Source: Phycisphaerales bacterium
GTDB lineage: Bacteria > Planctomycetota > Phycisphaerae > Phycisphaerales > SM1A02
Direction: 5' to 3'
Assembly (NCBI GenBank): GCA_030749435.1
Contig: JASMKH010000018.1
Coordinates: 1 to 51,825 of the forward strand
Length of the DNA: 51,825 nt
Both the position numbers and the translations under genes were made by a program. The notes beneath the pieces were generated by a model. It ran no database searches. It saw only the letters and a program-made list of their open reading frames with translations, and had not been told where the DNA came from. How positions within the stretch are numbered: position 1 is the first letter of the stretch; every line of letters begins with the position of its first letter. Shown here piece by piece: positions 17,481-26,060 of the stretch.

Positions 17481-18076
17481 GGAATCCACACAACATGTTT
17501 GAGCAACGACTCCAGGGATCACTCAACGCAGTGCAGTCACTCTCCCAACATCTGACGACGATCCGTGAGATCTCCGAAGTTCTCATTGGCCGACTCGCCG
17601 ACGGCGGAACCGTGTGGACCGCCGGCAACGGAGGATCTGCCGCGCAGGCGCTGCACTTCTCCGAGGAGCTCGTCGGTCGGTATCGCGACGACCGCCGTCC
17701 GCTCGCCTCGGCCATGCTTGCGACGGATCCGACCGCCCTGACGTGTATCGCCAATGACTACGGGTTCGAGGCGGTATTCGAGCGGCCCCTCACTGCCATG
17801 GGCCGAGCAGTGGACGTGCTCCTTGTACTGTCGACCTCCGGCAACAGCCCCAATCTCGTGCGGGCCTTGAACGCGGCCACCGAGATAGGCTGCCTGACAA
17901 TCGGGTTGCTCGGCGGCGATGGCGGTTCATGCCGGTCACTGTGCGATCACGCCGTCATCGTCGAAGAGACAGACGCTGCCTTCATCCAGGATGCCCACCA
18001 GGTGATCATTCACCTGTTGTGCGAAGCAATCGAACAGTGGGCGATGAACGGATCCCCGCAGGAGGCCACTCGATGA
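17477..18076 (+). CDS. gmhA: SIS-domain phosphoheptose isomerase (GmhA-like)
   Basis: The 199-residue protein is a single SIS domain. It has the GmhA/DiaA pattern: TVWTAGNGGSAAQALHFSEELVGR, then VLLVLSTSGNSPNLVRAL, and the C-terminal FIQDAHQVIIHLLCEAIE with the conserved Gln and His. GmhA turns sedoheptulose 7-phosphate into D-glycero-manno-heptose 7-phosphate for LPS heptose. DiaA, a replication-initiation factor, is a close relative, so the symbol is tentative. It overlaps the preceding and following genes by 4 bases each (ATGA), consistent with tight translational coupling. Confidence 0.78.
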   Translation: MRNPHNMFEQRLQGSLNAVQSLSQHLTTIREISEVLIGRLADGGTVWTAGNGGSAAQALHFSEELVGRYRDDRRPLASAMLATDPTALTCIANDYGFEAVFERPLTAMGRAVDVLLVLSTSGNSPNLVRALNAATEIGCLTIGLLGGDGGSCRSLCDHAVIVEETDAAFIQDAHQVIIHLLCEAIEQWAMNGSPQEATR

Positions 18077-19095
18077 CTTCTCCCACCTGTCAGAATCAGC
18101 CGCCAGCCACAGGATCGGCCGAGGGCGTCGCCGGACTGCTCGGGCTGATTCTCGTTCGATGCGTGGTTCCGATCTGGATTGCCGCCGGAGCTGCCACCAA
18201 GTTGGTCGAGCGATCTCCGAAACTGCTCCCCGAACATCTCCGCGGCCTCGTCGAATCCACCGGGGCCGATCTGCACACCGCGCTGGCCTTCTTCATCACC
18301 ATCGAGTTTGCGGCGATCGCCGTCATGGTGCTTCTGCCTCGACTCGCGCGTGGTACCGCCGTGTTCATGCTGCTCACATTCTGCCTGGTCCTCCTCTACG
18401 AGATGTTCAATGGCAACGTGACGAGTTGTGGGTGTCTCGGTAGCGTCTCGCCCCCGCCCTGGCTCATGCTCGCCATTGATCTGGCGCTTCTCATCCTGGT
18501 CGTGGCGCTCCCAGTGCGGCGAATCAGTCTCATGGACGACCGCGCAGCGTGGGCGCTGGCCACCTTGCTCTCGCTGGTCCTTGGTGTGATCACCTTCACA
18601 AGGGTCCTGGGGGCCGCCACAGGCGTCACCGTCGTCGTCGATTCGACCGATCCGCCTCAGGGCGGAGCGGCTGCCATCACGCTTCCGGCGTACTACCCGA
18701 TCGACACTTCCGACTGGGCGGGACGGCACATTCAAGACATCGATCTGCTCTCCTGGATCCCGAACCTCCCCGAGTCAATCGCATCGGGGCAGCAATATCT
18801 GATTCTGTACGGCCGCACGTGCGGGCACTGTCACGAACTGCTGCTCGAGCACTTCTCGTTCGATCTGCCGGCGCCAACGACGCTTGTGGCCGTTCCCGAG
18901 ACGAAGGAGGGCTTCCTTGAACAGGGACCGCTCGACAACCCCTGCCTGGATTGCATCGAAGTCGAGTTGCCCATCGGGGTCGACTGGCTCATTACAGTTC
19001 CGGCCGTCATCTCACTCGAGGATGGAATCGTCCAGTGCGCGCAGGAGGCGGAGGACGCTGTGGATCCACAGTGCCTGCCATGGCACGGTTTCTAG
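18073..19095 (+). CDS. MauE-like membrane protein fused to a thioredoxin-like domain
   Basis: This 340-residue protein has four to five N-terminal membrane helices of the MauE/DoxX type (about residues 15-200). They include the periplasm-facing cysteine motif TSCGCLG between helices. A C-terminal thioredoxin-like region (about 235-340) carries YGRTCGHCHELLLEHF, a CGHC redox pair. MauE proteins support disulfide handling during protein maturation, and a fused thioredoxin domain suggests transfer of electrons or disulfides across the membrane. That function is inferred. The ATG at 18073 overlaps the gmhA stop. Two more cysteine pairs near the C-terminus (NPCLDC and VQC...PQC) are unexplained. 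Confidence 0.8.
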   Translation: MTSPTCQNQPPATGSAEGVAGLLGLILVRCVVPIWIAAGAATKLVERSPKLLPEHLRGLVESTGADLHTALAFFITIEFAAIAVMVLLPRLARGTAVFMLLTFCLVLLYEMFNGNVTSCGCLGSVSPPPWLMLAIDLALLILVVALPVRRISLMDDRAAWALATLLSLVLGVITFTRVLGAATGVTVVVDSTDPPQGGAAAITLPAYYPIDTSDWAGRHIQDIDLLSWIPNLPESIASGQQYLILYGRTCGHCHELLLEHFSFDLPAPTTLVAVPETKEGFLEQGPLDNPCLDCIEVELPIGVDWLITVPAVISLEDGIVQCAQEAEDAVDPQCLPWHGF

Positions 19096-19140
19096 AGTCT
19101 CAAGAGAGATACCCTCCTGCTGAAAGAGAGAGAAACCCTC

Positions 19141-20538
19141 ATGCCCGATCGACTCGACGCAGTGCTCGCCCACCTCGATGCCACGCACGATGCGCAGATG
19201 GATCGCCTCTTCGAGTTGCTCCGCGTTCCAAGCATCAGCACCGATCCAACGCATGACGATGACGTGCACGCCGCAGCCGAACTGTGCGGCTCCATGCTTC
19301 GGAACTCGGGCCTGCAAGCAGAGGTGCATACCACCACAGGCCATCCCATGGTGGTGGCTCACTCCGACGGCCCCGACGAGGCACCGCACGTGCTGTACTA
19401 CGGACACTACGACGTCCAACCTCCGGATCCGCTGAACCTGTGGGATGTCGCGCCGTTCGAGCCAACGATTGTGGACACGAACGGACCTGCCCGCATCGTC
19501 GCGCGAGGCGCCGCCGACGACAAAGGTCAACTCATGATGTTCGTCGAGGCGATGCGAGCGTGGAATGAGGCGGGCGGAGGGATTCCGATCCGCGTCACCG
19601 TCCTGCTGGAAGGCGAAGAAGAGAGTGGAAGTCCGAGCCTCGATCCGTTTCTCAAGGCGCACGCCGAAGCGTTGCGATGCGATGTCTGCATCATCTCCGA
19701 CACCGGCATGTGGGACCCGGAGACTCCGGCGATCACCACAATGCTCCGTGGGCTGGTCTACCTCGATGTGACGCTTCACGGTCCTTCGCACGACCTCCAC
19801 TCGGGCATGTTTGGCGGCGCCGTGGTCAACCCACTCAACGAACTGGCTGCGATACTCGGCGGGTTGCACGACTCGGATGGGCGGGTCACGGTCGATGGTT
19901 TCTACGACGGCATCAGCGAGCCCTCCGCCGCCAAGTTGCAGGAGTGGCAGGATCTTGGATTCGACGAGCGAGGATTCCTGGCCGAGGCCGGTCTGGACTG
20001 CTCGACCGGAGAGTGCGGTCGAACAGTGCTTGAGCGGATCTGGTCCCGCCCCACACTCGACATCAACGGCATCACGGGCGGCTATGGCGGCGCCGGCGGC
20101 AAGACCGTCATCGCTGCGCAGGCGTCGGCCAAGTTCAGTTGCCGGCTGGTTCCCGGGCAGGATCCGCACGCCATCGATGCAGCGTTGAGGTCCCACCTCG
20201 AACACTGCACTCCCGAAGGCTGCCACTGGACGATTGAGTCCCACGCGACCAATCCCGCGATTCAGGTGGCCGATGAGTCTCGCTGGCTTGAGGCCGCGCA
20301 GATGGGACTCGAACGCATCTGGAATCGACGAGCCGTGTTGGTCGGATGCGGCGGGTCGATCCCGGTCGTGGGCTCGTTCCAAGAGATTCTCGGCGCCGAT
20401 TCGCTGCTCATCGGATTCGGCCTGGATGACGATCGCGTCCACTCGCCGAACGAGAAGTTCAACGTCGACTGCTTCAAGGGTGGCGCGAGATCGCATGCTG
20501 CAGTCATTCAGGCGTTGTCCGAAGTTGCCTGCACGTGA
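19141..20538 (+). CDS. M20-family zinc dipeptidase
   Basis: This 465-residue metallopeptidase probably cleaves dipeptides or similar amides in the cytoplasm. Zinc ligands are visible in YYGHYDVQPPDP (His, with catalytic Asp), ARGAADDKGQ (bridging Asp), LLEGEEESGSP (catalytic Glu and ligand Glu) and IISDTGMW (Asp). The dimerisation-domain motif GPSHDLHSGMFGG follows, and the last metal-ligand histidine lies in the C-terminal lobe. The length fits the M20 CNDP1-like subgroup. A purine-rich ribosome site precedes the ATG. The stop overlaps the GTG start of the next gene (GTGA). Confidence 0.92.
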   Translation: MPDRLDAVLAHLDATHDAQMDRLFELLRVPSISTDPTHDDDVHAAAELCGSMLRNSGLQAEVHTTTGHPMVVAHSDGPDEAPHVLYYGHYDVQPPDPLNLWDVAPFEPTIVDTNGPARIVARGAADDKGQLMMFVEAMRAWNEAGGGIPIRVTVLLEGEEESGSPSLDPFLKAHAEALRCDVCIISDTGMWDPETPAITTMLRGLVYLDVTLHGPSHDLHSGMFGGAVVNPLNELAAILGGLHDSDGRVTVDGFYDGISEPSAAKLQEWQDLGFDERGFLAEAGLDCSTGECGRTVLERIWSRPTLDINGITGGYGGAGGKTVIAAQASAKFSCRLVPGQDPHAIDAALRSHLEHCTPEGCHWTIESHATNPAIQVADESRWLEAAQMGLERIWNRRAVLVGCGGSIPVVGSFQEILGADSLLIGFGLDDDRVHSPNEKFNVDCFKGGARSHAAVIQALSEVACT

Positions 20539-22835
20539 CTCGCAAGCCCGCGATCACAGCGGCGCTCTCATGCCTTGCGGCAGCGTTTCAAGCCGCATTG
20601 GCCGGACCGCCAACACTGGAGCTCCTGCAAACCGGAACCGGAGACATCTTGCCGCTTGGCCGCCCAGCCGGCATTCAGGTGGCCATTGATCCGGGCGATC
20701 TGGAGCCCGGCAACTACCTGTTGGAGTGGGAGACGGAAACGCCCGACGGCGACACCCTGCTCTGGCAGCGGGCCATTCCTCTTGCTGGGCAGCCGACGCG
20801 GGCGTGGGTGTATGGCGTCGCTCCTCCAAGAGACGCCTCGCCCGGTCGAATCCGACTTCGCCATCCCGACGACGCCGGATCACTGGTCACCGCGCCCGTT
20901 GGGAGGATTGGGGGGTCGCTCCAGCAGGTACCGGAGGGCGGCGAGTTGATGCTGGTGGTGGGAGACCAGCGCCACGGACTGGAGTCCTACGACAGTGCCG
21001 CGGCGACTTCGATGGCGACCTGGTCGCATATTGACTCCTACGTCCGAGCAGTGATGCCCGACGATCTGCCCGATCGCCCCGAGGGACTCTCCGCTGCATC
21101 CACCGTGCTCTGGACAGGGGAACACGAGGTTCCGGACGCCCATCGCGAGTCAGTGATGCGGGACTGGATGGAATCGGGAGGCCATCTGATTGTGTCACTT
21201 CCGGATCAGGGACGGGCGGATCGTTTCGCCCGGTCGGGTGGGCCGCTCCATGAACTGCTCCCGCCGATTCCACCACGGGAGACGGTGTACGCCTCGCAGA
21301 TCGCCCCGCTTGTATCCCCGGATCAGCTCAGGACTTCACCCGGCACTGAGATGACCTGCCGGTCGTTCCCGCCCAACGGCGAGCCGTGGCACACCGTGCT
21401 CAATCGCCCGGATGGCCGCCCTCTGGTCATTGCACGACCCGTCGGTCACGGCCGGTTGACGCTCATTGGGCTGGACCTCACATCGCAGAGGCTCCGAAAC
21501 CTCAAGGGATCCGGGGCTGGATCGGGCCCCCTCCCGGCGGCAGCGACGTTCTGGAACTCGATCCTGGCCCGCCGAGGCGCCGCCCCAACGCCCGCCGAAC
21601 TCAAGGCCATGGGCTGGGATCCTCGCGACCAGAATCCGTCGTGGCCAGTCGTCATCGGCGACGAGGCCGTCTCATTCGCAACGCGTCGCACCGTGGCGGC
21701 GGGCAGCCGGCTCTCGATCGTCATGCTGTGGCTCGGACTGTGCTGGCTCCTGGGCGGCCCCGTGCTGTGGATCCTGCTGAGGCGACTGCATCTGGAGCGA
21801 CTCGCATGGCCAGCCTTCGCAGTGCTCAGCGCCTCCGGTGCGGCCCTCGGGTGGTCCGCTGGCATGGTGCTGAGTCTGCAGGATGCCGAAGCCGTCCACA
21901 TGTCGATCGTCGATCAGGTTTCCGGGAGCCCGGATCGCCTGATTCGCTCATGGCTCGATCTTCGTGTCCCGGGTACCAGCACCCACGACGTCGGCGTCAG
22001 TGCCGACGAGTCTCGCGGGCTGCTCGCGCCGTGGATCCCCAGCACGCAGACCTCCATCGGCTTCGCTGACGCCGACACGCTCGTCACAGATGTTGATCAT
22101 CCCGAGACGCTTCCGATCAAGGCGCGGTCGACGTCGACCGGCATCCAACTTGAGTGGATCGGTCCCGTGGCGCCGTCCGACGCGCTTCCATCACTTGAGA
22201 TTGTTCATCCGGTGCACGTGACGCCCGACGGGCTCGAAGGCACCCTCCGCTACACCGGCCCTTCGCCATTGACCGATGTCACCATCGTGTGGGTGCAGGC
22301 GAGGCAGTACCCCCGGGAAGCGGCCCCGAAGCCATGGACCGATCCGGCCGACGCTGGCCACATGCCGACGATTACATCCGCTTGGAAACTCTCGCAGGCG
22401 ATCATGCCCGGGCAGACGTTCTCGGTGCAGAATCACGATCCTCCCGACCTCTCACGATTCCTTGCGGACCACATCACCTCGTCTCACCGAAACAGTTACG
22501 GAATGCCGACTCGGACACGAACGCTTCCGACGTCGATGGACCTGCTCGGCCTGTACCGGCTCGCCACGCCTCCACAGTGGAACGGGAGTGCCAGCACGAA
22601 GAGTGCGGCAGGTACCGGAATCCAGCGTAGCTTCGGATCGCAACTGGACTTCGGGCCGCGACTCGGAAGCCCGATGCTGTCGGTGAGTGGCTTCGCAAGC
22701 GACACCGACCTGCCCGTCCAACTCACGCTCGACGGCAACCCTGTGCAGGCAACGAACGGCCTGACACTGCTCCGATGGATGATGACGCTTCCGGACGTCT
22801 CTCCGGTCCTTGAACAACCGGGACCAAGTCGATAG
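20535..22835 (+). CDS. Large exported membrane protein upstream of an ABC ATPase
   Basis: I do not recognise a named family. This 766-residue protein starts at a GTG that overlaps the peptidase stop by 4 bases and begins with a signal-like segment (ITAALSCLAAAFQAALA). A periplasmic region (about 25-390) contains a segment resembling glutamine-amidotransferase-like domains (SVMRDWMESGGHLIVSLPD, GHGRLTLIGLDL). Two membrane helices follow (about 395-450: LSIVMLWLGLCWLLGGPVLWILL and FAVLSASGAALGWSAGMVL), then a long C-terminal periplasmic region. The ABC ATPase gene begins 12 bases downstream. It could be an accessory subunit of an export or gliding-type transporter, which is inference from context. 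Confidence 0.7.
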   Translation: MTRKPAITAALSCLAAAFQAALAGPPTLELLQTGTGDILPLGRPAGIQVAIDPGDLEPGNYLLEWETETPDGDTLLWQRAIPLAGQPTRAWVYGVAPPRDASPGRIRLRHPDDAGSLVTAPVGRIGGSLQQVPEGGELMLVVGDQRHGLESYDSAAATSMATWSHIDSYVRAVMPDDLPDRPEGLSAASTVLWTGEHEVPDAHRESVMRDWMESGGHLIVSLPDQGRADRFARSGGPLHELLPPIPPRETVYASQIAPLVSPDQLRTSPGTEMTCRSFPPNGEPWHTVLNRPDGRPLVIARPVGHGRLTLIGLDLTSQRLRNLKGSGAGSGPLPAAATFWNSILARRGAAPTPAELKAMGWDPRDQNPSWPVVIGDEAVSFATRRTVAAGSRLSIVMLWLGLCWLLGGPVLWILLRRLHLERLAWPAFAVLSASGAALGWSAGMVLSLQDAEAVHMSIVDQVSGSPDRLIRSWLDLRVPGTSTHDVGVSADESRGLLAPWIPSTQTSIGFADADTLVTDVDHPETLPIKARSTSTGIQLEWIGPVAPSDALPSLEIVHPVHVTPDGLEGTLRYTGPSPLTDVTIVWVQARQYPREAAPKPWTDPADAGHMPTITSAWKLSQAIMPGQTFSVQNHDPPDLSRFLADHITSSHRNSYGMPTRTRTLPTSMDLLGLYRLATPPQWNGSASTKSAAGTGIQRSFGSQLDFGPRLGSPMLSVSGFASDTDLPVQLTLDGNPVQATNGLTLLRWMMTLPDVSPVLEQPGPSR

Positions 22836-22847
22836 AACGGACACCGC

Positions 22848-23795
22848 ATGGCCATCATTGAGACCATCAATCTGACGCGAACCTATGGTGATCTGGTCGC
22901 GCTTGACAATCTGAATCTGGTTGTCGAACGCGGCGCCTGTTTCGGCTTCATCGGCCCAAATGGCGCTGGCAAGACCACGACGATCCGGATTCTCTCGACC
23001 TTGCTCAAGCCCACATGGGGCGAGGCGCGGATCGACGGCCTCACCATCGGCTATCAGAACTCCCTGATTCGTCCGATCATCGGCTACGTTCCGGACTTCA
23101 TCGGGACCTACGACGACATGCTTGTGTCGGAGTATCTCGAGTTCTTCGCCGCCTGTTACGGAATCCATGGATCCAAGCGGCGAGGTGTGGTTGCCGAAGC
23201 GCTTGAGTTGACGGACCTCACCTCCAAGGCGGGCGCGCAGGTCGACGGCCTCAGCCGTGGCATGAGTCAACGGCTCTCCATCGCTCGCGTTCTGCTGCAT
23301 GATCCTCAAGTGCTCCTGATGGATGAGCCGGCATCCGGATTGGACCCCCGAGCAAGAATCGAGATTCGCGAACTGCTGAAGGAACTGCACCGTCTTGGGA
23401 AGACGATTCTCATCTCATCACACATCCTGAGTGAGCTGAGCGAGATCTGCGATACGGTCGGAATCATCGAGCAGGGCAAGCTCTGCTTCTCGGGCTCCAT
23501 GCAGAAAGCGCTCGAGGCAGCCGAAGCAGGCGTCGAGTATGAAGTCTCCGTTGAACAGCGATCCACCGAAGCAGCCCAGTTGCTGACCTCAGCGGATGGG
23601 GTTGCCAATGTCAAGATCATCAGGACCGGAGGCACTGAGGTCCTGCACATCACCGTAGACCAGCAGCGACCCATCGCAGCATCGGAGATCCCAGCCAGAC
23701 TCGTCACGGCAGGTTTTCGACTCACGCTGTTTCGTCGGGGGCAGGTCAATCTGGAAGCGGCTTTCATGCACCACACCAGAGGAGTCGTGGCATGA
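22848..23795 (+). CDS. ABC transporter ATP-binding protein
   Basis: The 315-residue ATPase has Walker A GPNGAGKTTT, signature LSRGMSQRLSIARVL, Walker B LLMDEPASGLD and the switch histidine in ISSHILSEL. The sequence is of the CcmA/DrrA/GldA-like exporter type. A C-terminal extension after residue 220 is typical of that group. No dedicated permease with 6 helices lies beside it. The only membrane partner nearby is the 766-residue protein upstream. The stop overlaps the nadK start (ATGA). Confidence 0.92.
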   Translation: MAIIETINLTRTYGDLVALDNLNLVVERGACFGFIGPNGAGKTTTIRILSTLLKPTWGEARIDGLTIGYQNSLIRPIIGYVPDFIGTYDDMLVSEYLEFFAACYGIHGSKRRGVVAEALELTDLTSKAGAQVDGLSRGMSQRLSIARVLLHDPQVLLMDEPASGLDPRARIEIRELLKELHRLGKTILISSHILSELSEICDTVGIIEQGKLCFSGSMQKALEAAEAGVEYEVSVEQRSTEAAQLLTSADGVANVKIIRTGGTEVLHITVDQQRPIAASEIPARLVTAGFRLTLFRRGQVNLEAAFMHHTRGVVA

Positions 23796-24646
23796 CACCC
23801 GATCAACGGCCACGACTGCTCGTACTGGCGGACGTATCCCGAGCGTCGGTCTCCACGGTGCTTCGCGAGATCGACGCGGATCTGGCAGTCTGGGGGAAGC
23901 GGGTGCACCACGAGTCGTCAGCAGCAGACACGCCGCTCTCCGATGAGATCGATGCCGATCTCGCGGTCGTCGTGGGAGGCGATGGCGCCGTGATCTCGCA
24001 GGCGAGACGGCTCATTGGACGCAACATCCCGCTGATCGGGGTCAACTGCGGCCGCCTCGGGTTTCTCGCCGCCTTCGATCACGCTTCTCTGAAGCGGTTT
24101 GCCGCAGACGTGTTCGGGCAGCATCCTCCGGTGCGAGACCACATGGTCATGCAGGTCACGCATGAGTCGGCCCAAGGCAGCGTGACGACCGTCGCGGTCA
24201 ACGACGCCGTGATCACCAGCGGCCCACCGTACAGCATGATCGAACTGGCACTCCGCATCGGCAACGTGCCGGGGCCCCATATGCGCGGGGACGGCCTGAT
24301 CGTGGCTTCACCGACCGGTTCGACTGCTCACAATCTCTCAGCGGGCGGGCCAATCCTGGGCCCGGGCGTCGGTGCACTGGTCGTTTCGCCCCTCGCCCCA
24401 CAGTCGCTCGCATTCCGCCCAATCGTGCTGGACGCCGACCCTGGTGTCGAGTTGGAACTCGTTCAGGGCAATGAAGGAACGACGCTTGTGCTGGACGGTC
24501 AGCAGCACTCCAAGCTGCGAGAGGGAGACCGGATCGCCATCAGACGACACGCCCAGACCATCCCGATGGTGACGCGACCGGACGAGCCGTTCTGGCGCAT
24601 CCTTCTGGAACGCATGCGATGGGCCGCGCCACCCGTGTTCCGGTGA
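23792..24646 (+). CDS. nadK: NAD kinase
   Basis: This 284-residue enzyme phosphorylates NAD to NADP. It has the ATP-binding GGDGAVISQARRL motif with the catalytic Asp, GVNCGRLGFLAAF, the NDAVIT strand, and the glycine-rich DGLIVASPTGSTAHNLSAGGPI. It also has the C-terminal SPLAPQSLAFRPIVL. All family motifs are present. It lies between the ABC ATPase (4-base overlap) and serS, whose -10-like box begins inside the gap just after the nadK stop. Confidence 0.93.
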   Translation: MTPDQRPRLLVLADVSRASVSTVLREIDADLAVWGKRVHHESSAADTPLSDEIDADLAVVVGGDGAVISQARRLIGRNIPLIGVNCGRLGFLAAFDHASLKRFAADVFGQHPPVRDHMVMQVTHESAQGSVTTVAVNDAVITSGPPYSMIELALRIGNVPGPHMRGDGLIVASPTGSTAHNLSAGGPILGPGVGALVVSPLAPQSLAFRPIVLDADPGVELELVQGNEGTTLVLDGQQHSKLREGDRIAIRRHAQTIPMVTRPDEPFWRILLERMRWAAPPVFR

Positions 24647-24647
24647 G

Positions 24648-24653
24648 TACACT
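24648..24653 (+). promoter_or_regulatory. Candidate -10 box for leaderless serS
   Basis: TACACT lies between the nadK stop and the serS ATG, 6 bases before that ATG. There is no Shine-Dalgarno sequence in the 13-base gap. This would give serS its own leaderless transcript. Confidence 0.45.
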
Positions 24654-24659
24654 CCCCGC

Positions 24660-26060
24660 ATGATCGACCTCAAGGCGCTGCGGGACGACCCGGAACGATT
24701 CATCCAAGGTGCGCGCGACAAGGGTATCGACGTCGACATTCCTCGACTGATCGAACTCGATGCCAGACGCCGCGAAGCACTGACCAGACAGGAGTCCGCG
24801 CGGGCCGAGCAGAAACGCATTTCCAGGGAGGTCGGCCCGCAGATCGGGAAACTCAAGGGCCAACTGAAGCAGGCCGACGGCGGCAGCCGTGCGGCGCTTG
24901 AGTCACAGATCGCCGAACTGGAAGCCCGACCGGCAGCACTCAAACGAGTGCTCCAGCAGGCGGAAGCCGACGTCGCCGAAATCGACGGTCCATTCCGGGA
25001 TCTGCTCCTGCACGCCCCACTTCCAGCCGACGACGACGTTCCGCGCGGCGAATCCGCCGAGGACAACGTCGAGTTGAGGCGCTGGTCGCCGGACGGCTTT
25101 GATCCGGACCGGACATTCGAATCGCAAGCGGGCTTCCGCCCCAGAACGCACCTTGAGCTCGTCGAGTCACTTGGCCTCGTCGACTTCAAGCGTGCGGTGA
25201 AGGTCGGTGGAACCAGACACTACAGCCTGGCCGGCGACGGCTTTCGTCTGCATGAAGCCATCCTGCAGTTCGCGCTCGATGTCATCACCCGGGAACATGG
25301 ATTCACTCCGATGTCTGTACCGGTCATCGTACGAGAGGACTGCATGATCGGAACCGGATTCTTCCCCGAGGGCCGGCCGCAGGCCTACCAGGTGGACGAG
25401 TCGAGCCGCGGTGCCGGGCAGGACCTCTACCTCACCGGAACGGGCGAGGTCGGCTTGATGGGATTGCATGCCGACGAGATTCTGGAGGCACAGGGACTTC
25501 CGATCAGGCTTGCCACGCGGTCGACGTGCTTTCGCCGGGAAGCGGGCGCCGCTGGCCGCGACACGGCCGGTCTCTACCGCATTCACCAGTTCGACAAGGT
25601 GGAGCAGGTTGTGATATGCAAGGCCGACGCCGATGAAGAACGAACCCACCATGCCGACATGATCGCGACGGTTGAGTCCATTCTGCAGCGGCTGGAACTT
25701 CCCTATCGCCTTCTTCAGTGCTGCACTGGGGACCTCGGTCCGAAGAACGCCGACATGATCGACATCGAGTGCTGGATGCCAGGACGCGGCGAACTCGACG
25801 CGAACGGCATTCCGCTCGGGGACTGGGGAGAGACGCACAGCGCATCGCGACTTCATGATTACCAGTGCCGTCGACTGAATCTTCGCTATCGCGATGGCGA
25901 GAAGGGAACGACGTTCTGCTGGTCGCTCAACAACACCGTCATCGCAAGCCCGCGGATTCTCGTCCCGCTTCTCGAGATGCACCAGCAAGCGGACGGCAGC
26001 ATTGCAATCCCGGAGGTTCTGCAGCCCTATCTGGGCGGGTGTGCCTCCATCTCGGGCTGA
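24660..26060 (+). CDS. serS: Seryl-tRNA synthetase
   Basis: This 466-residue class II synthetase charges serine (and selenocysteine) tRNAs. It has an N-terminal coiled-coil arm (about 28-110; LTRQESARAEQKRISREVG and following). Motif 2 is STCFRREAGAAGRDTAGLYR and the motif 3 region is CWSLNNTVIASPRILVPLLE. The coiled coil reads the long variable arm of tRNA-Ser, as seen in the tRNA-Ser at the start of the window. It is somewhat longer than the usual 420-430 residues. The 3' end overlaps the convergent tilS gene by 34 bases. Confidence 0.94.
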   Translation: MIDLKALRDDPERFIQGARDKGIDVDIPRLIELDARRREALTRQESARAEQKRISREVGPQIGKLKGQLKQADGGSRAALESQIAELEARPAALKRVLQQAEADVAEIDGPFRDLLLHAPLPADDDVPRGESAEDNVELRRWSPDGFDPDRTFESQAGFRPRTHLELVESLGLVDFKRAVKVGGTRHYSLAGDGFRLHEAILQFALDVITREHGFTPMSVPVIVREDCMIGTGFFPEGRPQAYQVDESSRGAGQDLYLTGTGEVGLMGLHADEILEAQGLPIRLATRSTCFRREAGAAGRDTAGLYRIHQFDKVEQVVICKADADEERTHHADMIATVESILQRLELPYRLLQCCTGDLGPKNADMIDIECWMPGRGELDANGIPLGDWGETHSASRLHDYQCRRLNLRYRDGEKGTTFCWSLNNTVIASPRILVPLLEMHQQADGSIAIPEVLQPYLGGCASISG

